Source of the DNA: Pseudonocardiales bacterium | GTDB taxonomy: Bacteria > Actinomycetota > Actinomycetes > Mycobacteriales > Jatrophihabitantaceae | DNA length: 5,261 nucleotides | Reading direction: 5' to 3' | Assembly: GCA_030840415.1 (NCBI GenBank) | Contig: JAVEEO010000497.1 | Span: 1 to 5,261 of the forward strand | Part shown: positions 1-5,261 of the stretch, one piece after another | Numbering within the stretch: position 1 is the first letter of the stretch | Layout of the letters: each line of letters starts with the position of its first letter | The notes under the pieces: model-generated | The model's database searches: none | What the model was told of the DNA's origin: nothing | The model's input: only the letters and a program-made list of their open reading frames with translations | Translations under genes and position numbers: made by a program

Positions 1-381
1 GGTGACGGTCTCGGCCACCGCGCCGGGCCCGCAGTTGTCCAGGGAGAGGTTGCCGGGCGTTCCGGTGGCGACGATGACGCCGGCCGAGTAGCTGGACTGG
101 CTGACGTCGATGACCACGGCTCCGTCGGCCGGCGCGGTATACGTGTACCAGACGCTGGCCTCGGTTGCGGGTGCGCCGCAGTTGGCGTTGAGGCTGGCAT
201 CGTCGGCGTCGGTGGTGGCTTGGGTGGTGTCGAGGGTCGCAGTGAAAGGCAGCGCCGAGATCGGCGTTGCCCCGGCAATGGTGTCGTTGGTCGGGACGGC
301 GGCCCAGGCCGGCGACCCCGAGTACAGCAGTCCGGCCGCCGTGACAACGGCAACCGCAGCGATCGATACCGGTGTGCGCAT
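1..381 (-). CDS. Secreted protein with predicted beta-sandwich domain, 3' end outside window
   Basis: The first 127 residues of a protein read without interruption from an ATG at 381 to the left edge, so the C-terminus is missing. The start is supported by a strong Shine-Dalgarno run (GGGGGGAG on the minus strand, 388-395) six bases upstream. Residues 1-27 form a classic Sec signal peptide: Arg2, a hydrophobic core at about 5-19, and an AWA|A cleavage site after residue 27. The mature part begins with a VPTNDTIAGATPI segment and carries VWYTYTAPADG at 77-87, then SAGVIVATGTPG at 99-110. This pattern resembles the pre-peptidase C-terminal-like beta-sandwich domains repeated in actinobacterial exported proteins. 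Cys68 and Cys117 could form a disulfide. Such domains usually mediate binding or stability rather than catalysis. The specific role is unknown, and any catalytic domain would lie outside the window. Codon use is typical for the genome. Confidence 0.85.
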   Translation of the reverse strand, partial: MRTPVSIAAVAVVTAAGLLYSGSPAWAAVPTNDTIAGATPISALPFTATLDTTQATTDADDASLNANCGAPATEASVWYTYTAPADGAVVIDVSQSSYSAGVIVATGTPGNLSLDNCGPGAVAETVT

Positions 382-835
382 ATTGATCTCCCCCCTAGTG
401 GCAGCGGCCGAACCCGCCGCCCAAGCCCGCCGGTGTCGGACCGGCCACCGTAAGACCCTTGCCTCCGCACATAGGCAGATCATCCTGATCGCTCAGTGCG
501 CGTAATACGTTCCTCCCTTGAACACACAGACGCATCCCAATACGTAAATCGTTGCAACCCCGATGCCTTTCCACAATGCAGGGGCCAGAACGCGGGCCGA
601 CGCGGGAAATAGATTGTGCTGTTGCTGTCTTCGGGGCGATCTTGTCAGCGTGCACGGGGAAACGCCTCGGACCCATGATTGTCCGTAGCTCCGCCTCAGC
701 GGGTCGACATTCGCTGGCTTGGCCAGGAGTGCTCGAGGTCGTACTCCGTTTCCATGAACTGGATCAAGCCCCGGTCTCCTGCGACTGATTTAGCTTCATG
801 TTCGAAGCGCATAAGAACGGTGCTTGGCCGCCCGG
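382..835. other. Intergenic region of about 450 bp without a supported gene
   Basis: No reading frame here has both a ribosome binding site and the GC-rich third positions of the neighbouring genes. Base composition is clearly less GC-rich than in the flanking genes, especially around 480-570. The region should hold the promoter of the secreted-protein gene on the minus strand. I could not find a convincing -35/-10 pair. The heptamer AATACGT occurs twice on the plus strand, at 504-510 and 539-545, 35 bases apart, which might be an operator or chance. I see no terminator with a U-tract after the small gene ending at 836. Confidence 0.5.
388..395 (-). promoter_or_regulatory. Ribosome binding site of the secreted protein
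   Basis: The minus strand reads GGGGGGAG six bases before the ATG at 381. It fixes the start of a gene that runs off the window edge. Confidence 0.75.
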
Positions 836-1159
836 CTAAGGGCGCTCGAGGCCGAGAGCGAACCCGCTCCAGGAATTGGGGCCGAGGATGCTGTCGACCG
901 GTCCGGTGTAGGAACCGAACCGCTGCGCGTAGACCTGTACGTAATGGCAGGTGTTCGCACCCGGCACGCCGTCGATCGGGCCGGTATAGCCGACATTGGC
1001 GCAGGTGAGCTGGATGCCCTTGATCGAGTTGACGCCCCAGGCGGGGGTAAGTGGGCATAGCGGCAACCTTTCCGACCAATAGGAAAGATCGAACATTAAT
1101 CCCGCGGCGCACCGAGACAAGGCCGGCAGGTATTCGAAGGGGCAGCGGGCCGGCATCAC
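836..1159 (-). CDS. Small protein with two peptidoglycan-binding-type repeats; 5' end doubtful, possibly frameshifted
   Basis: The 107-residue frame opens with GTG-ATG at 1159 and ends with TAG at 836. Residues 40-107 are convincing. WGVNSIKGIQ is followed by a repeat core GYTGPIDGVPG (57-67), then QVYAQRFG, then a second core SYTGPVDSILGPNSWSGF (83-100). The YTGPxD...G..(S/T) pattern is that of small actinobacterial and phage cell-wall-binding repeats, so binding to peptidoglycan is the best guess. No signal peptide is visible. Residues 14-39 use codons rare in this genome (TTA, CTA, CTT, AGG, TCT, TAT), unlike the repeat part, so this stretch is probably not translated. A better start, ATG at 1058 with GGAAAGG eight bases upstream, lies in another frame. 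It joins the repeats only if one C is dropped from the C5 run at 1043-1047. The gene may be a frameshifted pseudogene, hold a base error, or use a poor upstream start. It lies 12 bases after the dehydratase stop. Confidence 0.6.
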   Translation of the reverse strand: MMPARCPFEYLPALSRCAAGLMFDLSYWSERLPLCPLTPAWGVNSIKGIQLTCANVGYTGPIDGVPGANTCHYVQVYAQRFGSYTGPVDSILGPNSWSGFALGLERP

Positions 1160-1171
1160 CCGCCTAGCCGC

Positions 1172-1471
1172 TCAACCCAGCCGGGCGATGATCTCGTCCA
1201 GTTCGCCGGCCAACCGCAGGTCCAGCGCGGTGAGGCCACCTGCCGAGTGGGTCGACAGGCTCAGTTCCACCGTCCGCCAGGACAGCCGCAGGTCCGGATG
1301 GTGATCCAGCCGTTCGGCCACCGGCGCCAACTCGTCGATGAACCGCACCGCGGTCAGGAACGAGTCGAACTCGACGGTCCGCACCAGGGCATCGCCGGCC
1401 ACCGACCAGCCGTCGGCCAGCCCGTGCAGGCCGTCGGCCACCTCGGCCGGGCTCAACAGCGTCCGGCTCAT
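1172..1471 (-). CDS. Pterin-4a-carbinolamine dehydratase (PCD/DCoH family)
   Basis: This 99-residue protein has the usual length and single-domain layout of the PCD/DCoH family. The family dehydrates 4a-hydroxytetrahydropterin, the by-product of pterin-dependent hydroxylases, so that tetrahydropterin can be regenerated in the cytoplasm. Family signatures are present: [13 protein letters not shown] (53-65) and a [13 protein letters not shown] stretch (73-85). The three active-site histidines correspond to His57, His58 and His75, with Asp84 in the expected place. The ATG at 1471 has a very strong ribosome binding site (minus strand GGAGGAGG, 1478-1485). It is divergent from orn, with 73 bases between the two starts. 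A small peptidoglycan-binding-type gene follows 12 bases after its stop, possibly in the same transcript. No pterin-dependent hydroxylase is visible, and many bacteria carry orphan PCD genes, so the physiological substrate is uncertain. phhB is the usual symbol, but I did not assign it without that context. Confidence 0.92.
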   Translation of the reverse strand: MSRTLLSPAEVADGLHGLADGWSVAGDALVRTVEFDSFLTAVRFIDELAPVAERLDHHPDLRLSWRTVELSLSTHSAGGLTALDLRLAGELDEIIARLG

Positions 1472-1477
1472 CTCCTA

Positions 1478-1485
1478 CCTCCTCC
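1478..1485 (-). promoter_or_regulatory. Ribosome binding site of the dehydratase gene
   Basis: GGAGGAGG on the minus strand lies six bases before the ATG at 1471. It is a near-perfect anti-16S match and decides the start. Confidence 0.75.
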
Positions 1486-1530
1486 AGTTCGCCCGCACGC
1501 CAACGACGGGTCTGTGGCCGAATTCTGCTC

Positions 1531-1536
1531 TACGCT
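1531..1536 (+). promoter_or_regulatory. Candidate -10 element for a leaderless orn transcript
   Basis: TACGCT fits the actinobacterial TANNNT -10 pattern and ends eight bases before the GTG at 1545. Transcription would then start at or next to the GTG, which would explain the lack of any Shine-Dalgarno sequence. No clear -35 hexamer is visible. This is an inference from spacing alone. Confidence 0.35.
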
Positions 1537-1544
1537 TCGGCCTC

Positions 1545-2393
1545 GTGACGGAAAGAGAAGCTAAAGACGACAAACTGGTCTGGATCGATTGCGAGATGAC
1601 CGGGCTGGAGCTCAGCCGGGACGCTCTCATCGAGATCGCCGTGCTGGTGACCGACTCCGAGTTGAACGTGCTGGACGAGGGCCTCGACATCGTGATCGGC
1701 TGCGCGGACGACGTCCTGGAGTCCATGGTGCCGTTCGTGCAACAGATGCACGAGACGTCCGGGCTGACCGAGCTGGTCCGCAACTCGACGGTGACCCTCG
1801 GCCAGGCCGAGCAGCAGGTGCTGGACTACATCAAGCGCTACATCCCGGAGCCCCGATCGGCCCCGCTGTGCGGCAACTCGATCGCCACCGACCGCGGCTT
1901 CATCATTCGCGACATGCCGGCCCTGGACGCCCATCTGCACTACCGGATGATCGACGTCTCGTCGATCAAGGAGCTGGCCCGGCGCTGGTATCGCCGGGTG
2001 TACTTCGGCCAGCCGGCCAAGGGACTGGCGCACCGGGCGCTGGCCGACATCCACGAGAGCGTGCAGGAGTTGCGGTACTACCGGGCCACCATCTTCGTGC
2101 CGCCACCCGGTCCGAGCAGTGACGAGGCCGCCGCCGCGGCAGCAGCCGTGCTGGGCAGCGCGGCAGACCGTGAGCCGGCCGGAACCAGCCGGTCGGGGGT
2201 GGCCGATCCCGTGGTGACCGACCAGTCCGACATTGCCGCCGCCGCGGCCCTCGGCGCCGCCGCCGGGGCCGGAATGGCAGCCGGCCCCAGCCTCGCTGCC
2301 GGAGCGGCAGCCGCAGTGAGCGAGGACGGCGACAGCCGCACCGAAGCTGGTCGTGACCCCGTCGCCCCGGATCCCGACCAGCCGCTAGACTGA
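1545..2393 (+). CDS. orn: Oligoribonuclease (DEDDh 3'-5' exoribonuclease) with alanine-rich C-terminal extension
   Basis: Orn degrades 2-5 nucleotide RNA fragments (nanoRNA, including pGpG from cyclic-di-GMP) to mononucleotides, the last step of RNA decay. Catalytic residues of the DEDDh family are visible in the 282-residue product: Asp15 and Glu17 in [10 protein letters not shown], Asp116 in [10 protein letters not shown], and His163 with Asp168 in [11 protein letters not shown]. The typical [13 protein letters not shown] segment lies at 132-144. The catalytic domain ends near residue 190 (FVPPPGPSS). About 90 low-complexity residues follow, with alanine runs at 195-201, 231-235 and 254-257 and an acidic, proline-rich end. 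Family members are usually about 180-215 residues, so this tail is long. GTG at 1545 is the first possible start next to the conserved core; a frame open further upstream would overlap the divergent dehydratase gene. There is no Shine-Dalgarno sequence, which suggests a leaderless mRNA. The tRNA-His gene follows on the same strand, as in mycobacteria. Confidence 0.95.
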   Translation: MTEREAKDDKLVWIDCEMTGLELSRDALIEIAVLVTDSELNVLDEGLDIVIGCADDVLESMVPFVQQMHETSGLTELVRNSTVTLGQAEQQVLDYIKRYIPEPRSAPLCGNSIATDRGFIIRDMPALDAHLHYRMIDVSSIKELARRWYRRVYFGQPAKGLAHRALADIHESVQELRYYRATIFVPPPGPSSDEAAAAAAAVLGSAADREPAGTSRSGVADPVVTDQSDIAAAAALGAAAGAGMAAGPSLAAGAAAAVSEDGDSRTEAGRDPVAPDPDQPLD

Positions 2394-2397
2394 TCGG

Positions 2398-2429
2398 GCT
2401 GTGCCGGTCGCCGCCGCGGCCGGCACAGC
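2398..2429 (+). terminator. GC-rich hairpin between orn and tRNA-His, possible terminator lacking a U-tract
   Basis: GCTGTGCCGG (2398-2407) and CCGGCACAGC (2420-2429) are perfect inverted repeats. Pairing can continue inward (T2408-G2419 wobble, then 2409-2411 with 2416-2418) to leave a four-base loop. The stem begins four bases after the orn stop, and no U-run follows. It could end or slow orn transcription, protect the orn 3' end, or serve as a processing signal before the tRNA. Actinobacteria are thought to use hairpins without U-tails, but I cannot show termination here. Confidence 0.45.
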
Positions 2430-2433
2430 GATG

Positions 2434-2509
2434 GTGGGCGTAGCTCAGCTGGTAGAGCGCCGCGTTGTGGTCGCGGATGTCGCGGGTTCGAGTCCCGTCG
2501 CTCACCCCA
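2434..2509 (+). tRNA. tRNA-His, anticodon GTG
   Basis: All four arms fold. The acceptor GTGGGCG (2434-2440) pairs with CGCTCAC (2499-2505), including one G-U. The D-arm has GCTC...GAGC. The anticodon stem CCGCG/CGCGG encloses the loop TTGTGGT with GTG at 2467-2469. The T-arm contains TTCGAGT. The discriminator is C (2506) and CCA is encoded at 2507-2509. The base before the acceptor is G (2433), able to pair with C73. The extra G-1 opposite C73 is the identity mark of histidine tRNAs for HisRS, and here it can come directly from the transcript. The gene decodes CAC and CAU. It lies downstream of orn, separated by a hairpin, and is followed at once by an intrinsic terminator. Confidence 0.97.
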
Positions 2510-2510
2510 C

Positions 2511-2547
2511 TGCAGGCCCCGAGAAATCGGGGCCTGCACTGTTTTCT
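2511..2547 (+). terminator. Rho-independent terminator after tRNA-His
   Basis: TGCAGGCCCCGA (2511-2522) and TCGGGGCCTGCA (2527-2538) form a perfect 12-bp stem closed by a GAAA tetraloop of the stable GNRA type. A T-rich stretch CTGTTTTCT (2539-2547) follows. It begins one base after the encoded CCA, so it ends the tRNA transcript and should separate it from the ATP-grasp gene. Confidence 0.9.
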
Positions 2548-2583
2548 GTCCCTGTTGGAGGAGTTCGGCAGGGCTGCGAGCAC

Positions 2584-2591
2584 GGAGGGGG
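2584..2591 (+). promoter_or_regulatory. Ribosome binding site of the ATP-grasp gene
   Basis: GGAGGGGG lies six bases before the ATG at 2598 and fixes that start. No clear promoter hexamers were found between the terminator and this site. Confidence 0.7.
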
Positions 2592-2597
2592 CAGGCA

Positions 2598-3842
2598 ATG
2601 CCCGAGCAGCAGCGGCCGGTCGCGGTGATCGTGGATGCCTGGACCTGCAGCCACTTCCTGCTGGACGCCCTCACCGCGCTGGGTGCCGACGTGGTCCAGG
2701 TCAAGAGCGATCCCGGACTGGCTCCGTTCAGCGCCGGGATGCAGTACCTGGCCACCGTGACCGGCGCCGATCCGGCGGTGCTGGCCGACCAGCTCGCGGC
2801 CTACGCGCCGATCGCGGTGCTGGCCGGCCAGGAGCCGGACGTGCCACTTGCCGACGCGCTGTCCGAACGGCTGGGACTGCCCAGCAACGGCTCGGCGCTG
2901 TCCTCGGCCCGTCGCGACAAGTACGACATGGCTGCCGCGCTGGCCCGGGCCGGGGTGCGCTGCGCCGAGCAGTTCAAGAGCGCCCAGGTCGATGAGGTGG
3001 TGGCCTGGGCCGACGCGCGCGGCCAGTGGCCGGTGGTGGTCAAGCCGCTGGCCTCGGCCGCGACCGACAACGTCGCGATCTGCGCCGGTCCCGACCAGGT
3101 GCGCGCGGCCGCCGAGGCGATCCTGGGCACCGAGATGCTCTGGGGCGAGGCCAACGTCGAGGTGCTCGTCCAGTCCTACCTGGACGGGATCGAGTACGTC
3201 GTCGACATGGTGTCCTTGCAGGGCCGCCGCTACAGCTGCGGCGTGTGGGAATACCGCAAGCGGCAGGTCGGCGTGCACAACATCTACGACTACGAGCTCT
3301 TGCTGCCGGCCGACGACCCCCGGGTGCCGGAGCTGATCGACTATGTCGACAGCGCGCTGCGGGCGCTGGGAATCGCCTACGGCCCGTCCCACGCCGAGGT
3401 GATCATCACCGCCGATGGCCCGGCGCTGGTCGAGGTGGGCGCCCGGCTCGCCGGCAACCTCAGCACCACCTTCCACGACCACTGCCTGGGCGCCAACCAG
3501 GCGGCGCTGACCGCGCTGGCCTACCTGCGGCCACGGGAGTTCGAGGACCGCTACGCCGGACGCTGCTACACCGCGCTGCGCCAGGCCTGGGTCTGCAACA
3601 CCCCCACCGACCTCGAGGGAAAGGTGGTCGGGGTCAACCAAGAAGTGCTGGCCGAGATCCAGGCACTGCCCACCGTCCGCGAGCTGATCGTCAAGCTCCG
3701 GCCGGGCTGGCGGATGCGCCCGACGGTGGATCTGCTGTCGGCCACGCTGAAGGTGTTCCTGGCCGCCGACTCGGCCGCCGAGCTGCAGCGCGACTACCAG
3801 CGGATCGCCGAGCTCAAGGATCTGGCCTACCAGTTGGAGTGA
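2598..3842 (+). CDS. ATP-grasp domain ligase, substrate unknown
   Basis: The 414-residue protein has the three-part layout of stand-alone ATP-grasp carboxylate-amine ligases such as the L-amino acid ligase (BacD-like) group. These activate a carboxylate as acyl-phosphate and join it to an amine. Residues 1-100 are a Rossmann-like N-terminal domain (VIVDAWTCSHFLLDAL at 10-25). ATP-binding lysines are likely Lys108 (RRDKYDM) and Lys149 (WPVVVKPLASAATDN), the second with an adjoining phosphate-binding loop. Metal-binding residues are Glu267 (SHAEVII), Glu279 and Asn287 (VEVGARLAGN). Residues from about 300 form a C-terminal cap. No signal peptide or membrane segment is visible, so it should be cytoplasmic. 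It has its own ribosome binding site and lies downstream of a strong terminator, so it is probably transcribed alone. It converges on the BluB-CobT gene with a six-base gap. No biosynthetic cluster is in view, so dipeptide, amino-acid conjugate or cofactor substrates are all possible. Confidence 0.8.
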   Translation: MPEQQRPVAVIVDAWTCSHFLLDALTALGADVVQVKSDPGLAPFSAGMQYLATVTGADPAVLADQLAAYAPIAVLAGQEPDVPLADALSERLGLPSNGSALSSARRDKYDMAAALARAGVRCAEQFKSAQVDEVVAWADARGQWPVVVKPLASAATDNVAICAGPDQVRAAAEAILGTEMLWGEANVEVLVQSYLDGIEYVVDMVSLQGRRYSCGVWEYRKRQVGVHNIYDYELLLPADDPRVPELIDYVDSALRALGIAYGPSHAEVIITADGPALVEVGARLAGNLSTTFHDHCLGANQAALTALAYLRPREFEDRYAGRCYTALRQAWVCNTPTDLEGKVVGVNQEVLAEIQALPTVRELIVKLRPGWRMRPTVDLLSATLKVFLAADSAAELQRDYQRIAELKDLAYQLE

Positions 3843-3848
3843 GCCCGC

Positions 3849-5261
3849 TCAGCGGTCCACCCGGCCGGCACCGCGCCGAACCCGCAGCCCGGTCAGCAGC
3901 AGCTGTGCGGCCAGGCAGGCGCCGACCCCCTCACCGGCCCGCAGCCGCAGCTCCAGCAGCGGCTCCAGCCCGAGCTCAGTGAGCACCAGCGGGTGGGCCC
4001 GCTCGCGGCTGCGCTGACCGGCCACCAGATAGGCCTGCACGGCGGGTTCCAGCCGGACGGCGAGCAACGCCGCGACGCCGGTGGCACAGCCGTCCAGCAT
4101 CACCGGGACGCCCGCCCCGGCGGCGCCGAGCACCACGCCGGCCAGCATCGCGAACTCCGGCCCACCCAGCGCGGCCAGCGCGGTCAGCGGCTCGGCCACC
4201 CGCTCGCCGTGGGTCGCCCGGGCCCGGTCCAGCGCCTGGGCCACCGCGGTGCGCTTGCGCTCCAGCATCGCCGCGTCGGCGCCCACGCCGAGCCCCACCA
4301 CCTGCTCGGCGGGAAGCCGCAGCAGGCCGGCCACCAGCGCGGCGGCCACCGTGGTGTTGCCGACCGCCACCTCGCCCAGGCAGACCAGCCCATCGGTGGC
4401 CGCCACCCGGCCCAGGCCTGCGCCCTCGGCCAGCAACCGGGTCACGTCCGCACCGGACAGGCCGCCGGCGGTGACCAGGTCGCCCTGCCGGTCCTCGGCT
4501 ACCGCCCGGACCGAACGCACCGACAGCCCGGCCGCCCGGGCGGCGCTGGCGCCCAGTGACTGGCCCGCCTCGGTCGCGGCCAGCACGTCCGCGGTCACGC
4601 TGGCCGGATAGGCCGAGATCCGGTGCACGGTTACCGGGTGCTCGGCCGCGACCAGCACCAGCGAGCCGCCGTCGAGGCCGGAGTTCCCCAACGCCAGCAC
4701 CCGGTTGACCGCGGCGTCCAGCACCCCGAGCGAGCCGGGAGCGCTGAGCAGCCGGTCACCGCTGTCCCGGGCGGCCACCACCGCCGGTCCGGCCGGCGCC
4801 CGCAAGCCCGGGAGGGCGGCCTCCGTTGGGGCGGTGTCCTGCGGGACGGGGTATGACGGGGCGGTGTCCTGCGGGACGGGGTCCGGGAGTGCGGTATCCG
4901 GCGGGGCGGGGTCCAGCAGGTAGGACGGCGGCGGCGCCGGCGGCTGCTCGGCCGGCCAGCGCTCGGCCAGCACCACCTGCTCCAGGCTCAGCCGCCGCGA
5001 CCAGCCGGCCCGTTCCAGGCCGGGCTCCGGCGGTCGCTCGTCCGGCCAGCCCAGGCAGAGCCAGCCCAGCGTCTGCACGCCGTCGGGCAGCCCGAGCAGC
5101 CCGGCGAGGTCGGCCGGCTGGAACAGCGTCACCCAGCCGAGGCCCAGCCCCGCGGCCCGGGCGGCCAGCCAGATGTTCTGGATCGCGCAGGCGCAGCTCC
5201 ACAGGTCGGCGTCGGGAAAGCTGGCCCGGCCCAGCACCCCGGCAGCGGCGGCCCGCCGGTC
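3849..5261 (-). CDS. cobT: BluB-CobT fusion: 5,6-dimethylbenzimidazole synthase (C-terminal part) and nicotinate-nucleotide-dimethylbenzimidazole phosphoribosyltransferase
   Basis: The frame is open to the right edge with no start, so the N-terminus is missing; 470 residues are visible. Residues 1-103 are the C-terminal part of BluB, a flavin-destroying nitroreductase relative that makes 5,6-dimethylbenzimidazole. The evidence is DADLWSCACAIQNIWLAARA (17-36), then GLGWVTLF, then LGWLCLGWPDERPP. Residues about 104-155 are a proline-rich linker with a ten-residue repeat. Residues about 156-470 are CobT, which attaches the base to nicotinate mononucleotide to give alpha-ribazole phosphate for the cobalamin lower ligand. 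CobT marks are APGSLGVL (174-181), RISAYPASVTADV (214-226), GNTTVAAAL (301-309), LGGPEFAMLAG, VPVMLDG and RAGEGVGA (441-448). Glu444 matches the proposed catalytic base. Two signature sites deviate (EHP at 207-209, GEVAVGNTT at 296-304). BluB-CobT fusions occur in actinobacteria. No cobalamin riboswitch can be seen because the 5' end is outside. Confidence 0.92.
   Translation of the reverse strand, partial: DRRAAAAGVLGRASFPDADLWSCACAIQNIWLAARAAGLGLGWVTLFQPADLAGLLGLPDGVQTLGWLCLGWPDERPPEPGLERAGWSRRLSLEQVVLAERWPAEQPPAPPPSYLLDPAPPDTALPDPVPQDTAPSYPVPQDTAPTEAALPGLRAPAGPAVVAARDSGDRLLSAPGSLGVLDAAVNRVLALGNSGLDGGSLVLVAAEHPVTVHRISAYPASVTADVLAATEAGQSLGASAARAAGLSVRSVRAVAEDRQGDLVTAGGLSGADVTRLLAEGAGLGRVAATDGLVCLGEVAVGNTTVAAALVAGLLRLPAEQVVGLGVGADAAMLERKRTAVAQALDRARATHGERVAEPLTALAALGGPEFAMLAGVVLGAAGAGVPVMLDGCATGVAALLAVRLEPAVQAYLVAGQRSRERAHPLVLTELGLEPLLELRLRAGEGVGACLAAQLLLTGLRVRRGAGRVDR
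4831..4920 (-). repeat. Three-copy 30-bp tandem repeat inside the BluB-CobT linker
   Basis: Units lie at 4831-4860, 4861-4890 and 4891-4920. The first two are identical over their first 22 bases and share three further bases before them (4828-4852 against 4858-4882). The third has diverged. The period is a multiple of three, so the protein reads a ten-residue motif like DPVPQDTA plus two variable residues, preserving frame. Copy number could vary between strains. Confidence 0.85.

Noticed and set aside
110..505. Plus-strand frame of 131 residues opposite the secreted-protein gene
   Set aside because: It is antisense to a gene with a clear signal peptide, domain pattern and ribosome binding site, and its own product has no recognisable motif.
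395..676. Minus-strand frame of 93 residues just upstream of the secreted-protein gene
   Set aside because: It has no Shine-Dalgarno sequence, mixed third-position composition and no family features, and it would cover the likely promoter region.
696..812. Minus-strand 38-residue stretch ending METEYDLEHSWPSQRMSTR
   Set aside because: It looks somewhat protein-like, but has no ribosome binding site at either ATG (812 or 755) and no family I recognise. It could be a remnant, but support is too thin.
1530..2054. Minus-strand frame of 174 residues opposite orn
   Set aside because: It is a shadow of the catalytic domain of orn, whose conserved residues are all on the plus strand.
2434..2509. 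tRNA-His as an integration site for a mobile element
   Set aside because: No integrase gene and no second copy of the tRNA 3' end is present in the window.
2502..3641. Minus-strand frame of 379 residues opposite the ATP-grasp gene
   Set aside because: It is a long antisense frame typical of GC-rich DNA and runs through the tRNA terminator. The plus strand has the ribosome binding site and conserved ATP-grasp motifs.
4828..4920. Possible CRISPR array
   Set aside because: The units are directly adjacent with no spacers and translate in frame as a linker, so this is a coding tandem repeat.

Overview
The window comes from a high-GC actinobacterium. Codons are strongly biased to G or C in the third position, GTG is used as a start, and the orn gene followed by a histidine tRNA is an arrangement also known in mycobacteria. 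I cannot name a genus. Most of the window is housekeeping chromosome. I see no insertion sequence, integrase, CRISPR array or phage module.

Layout. At 1-381 (minus) is the 5' part of a secreted protein that runs off the left edge. Positions 382-835 hold no gene I can support and are less GC-rich. At 836-1159 (minus) is a small two-repeat peptidoglycan-binding-type protein whose 5' end is doubtful and may be frameshifted. It lies just downstream of a pterin-4a-carbinolamine dehydratase gene (1172-1471, minus). Divergent from that is orn (1545-2393, plus), encoding oligoribonuclease with a long alanine-rich tail. A GC-rich hairpin separates orn from tRNA-His(GTG) at 2434-2509, which is followed by a textbook intrinsic terminator at 2511-2547. 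A stand-alone ATP-grasp ligase of unknown substrate (2598-3842, plus) comes next. It ends six bases from the stop of a convergent gene (3849 to the right edge, minus) that encodes a BluB-CobT fusion.

How the genes relate. BluB makes 5,6-dimethylbenzimidazole from FMNH2, and CobT activates that base for the lower ligand of cobalamin. Their fusion puts two consecutive steps of vitamin B12 assembly on one chain, joined by a proline-rich linker built from a 30-bp tandem repeat. Orn and tRNA-His serve RNA turnover and translation. The dehydratase recycles oxidised pterin cofactor. The ATP-grasp enzyme has no obvious partner in view.

There is no convincing evidence of a wholly new multi-gene system. 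The points most worth a second look are the disrupted reading frame of the small peptidoglycan-binding gene, the orphan ATP-grasp ligase, and the repeat-built BluB-CobT linker with altered CobT motifs.
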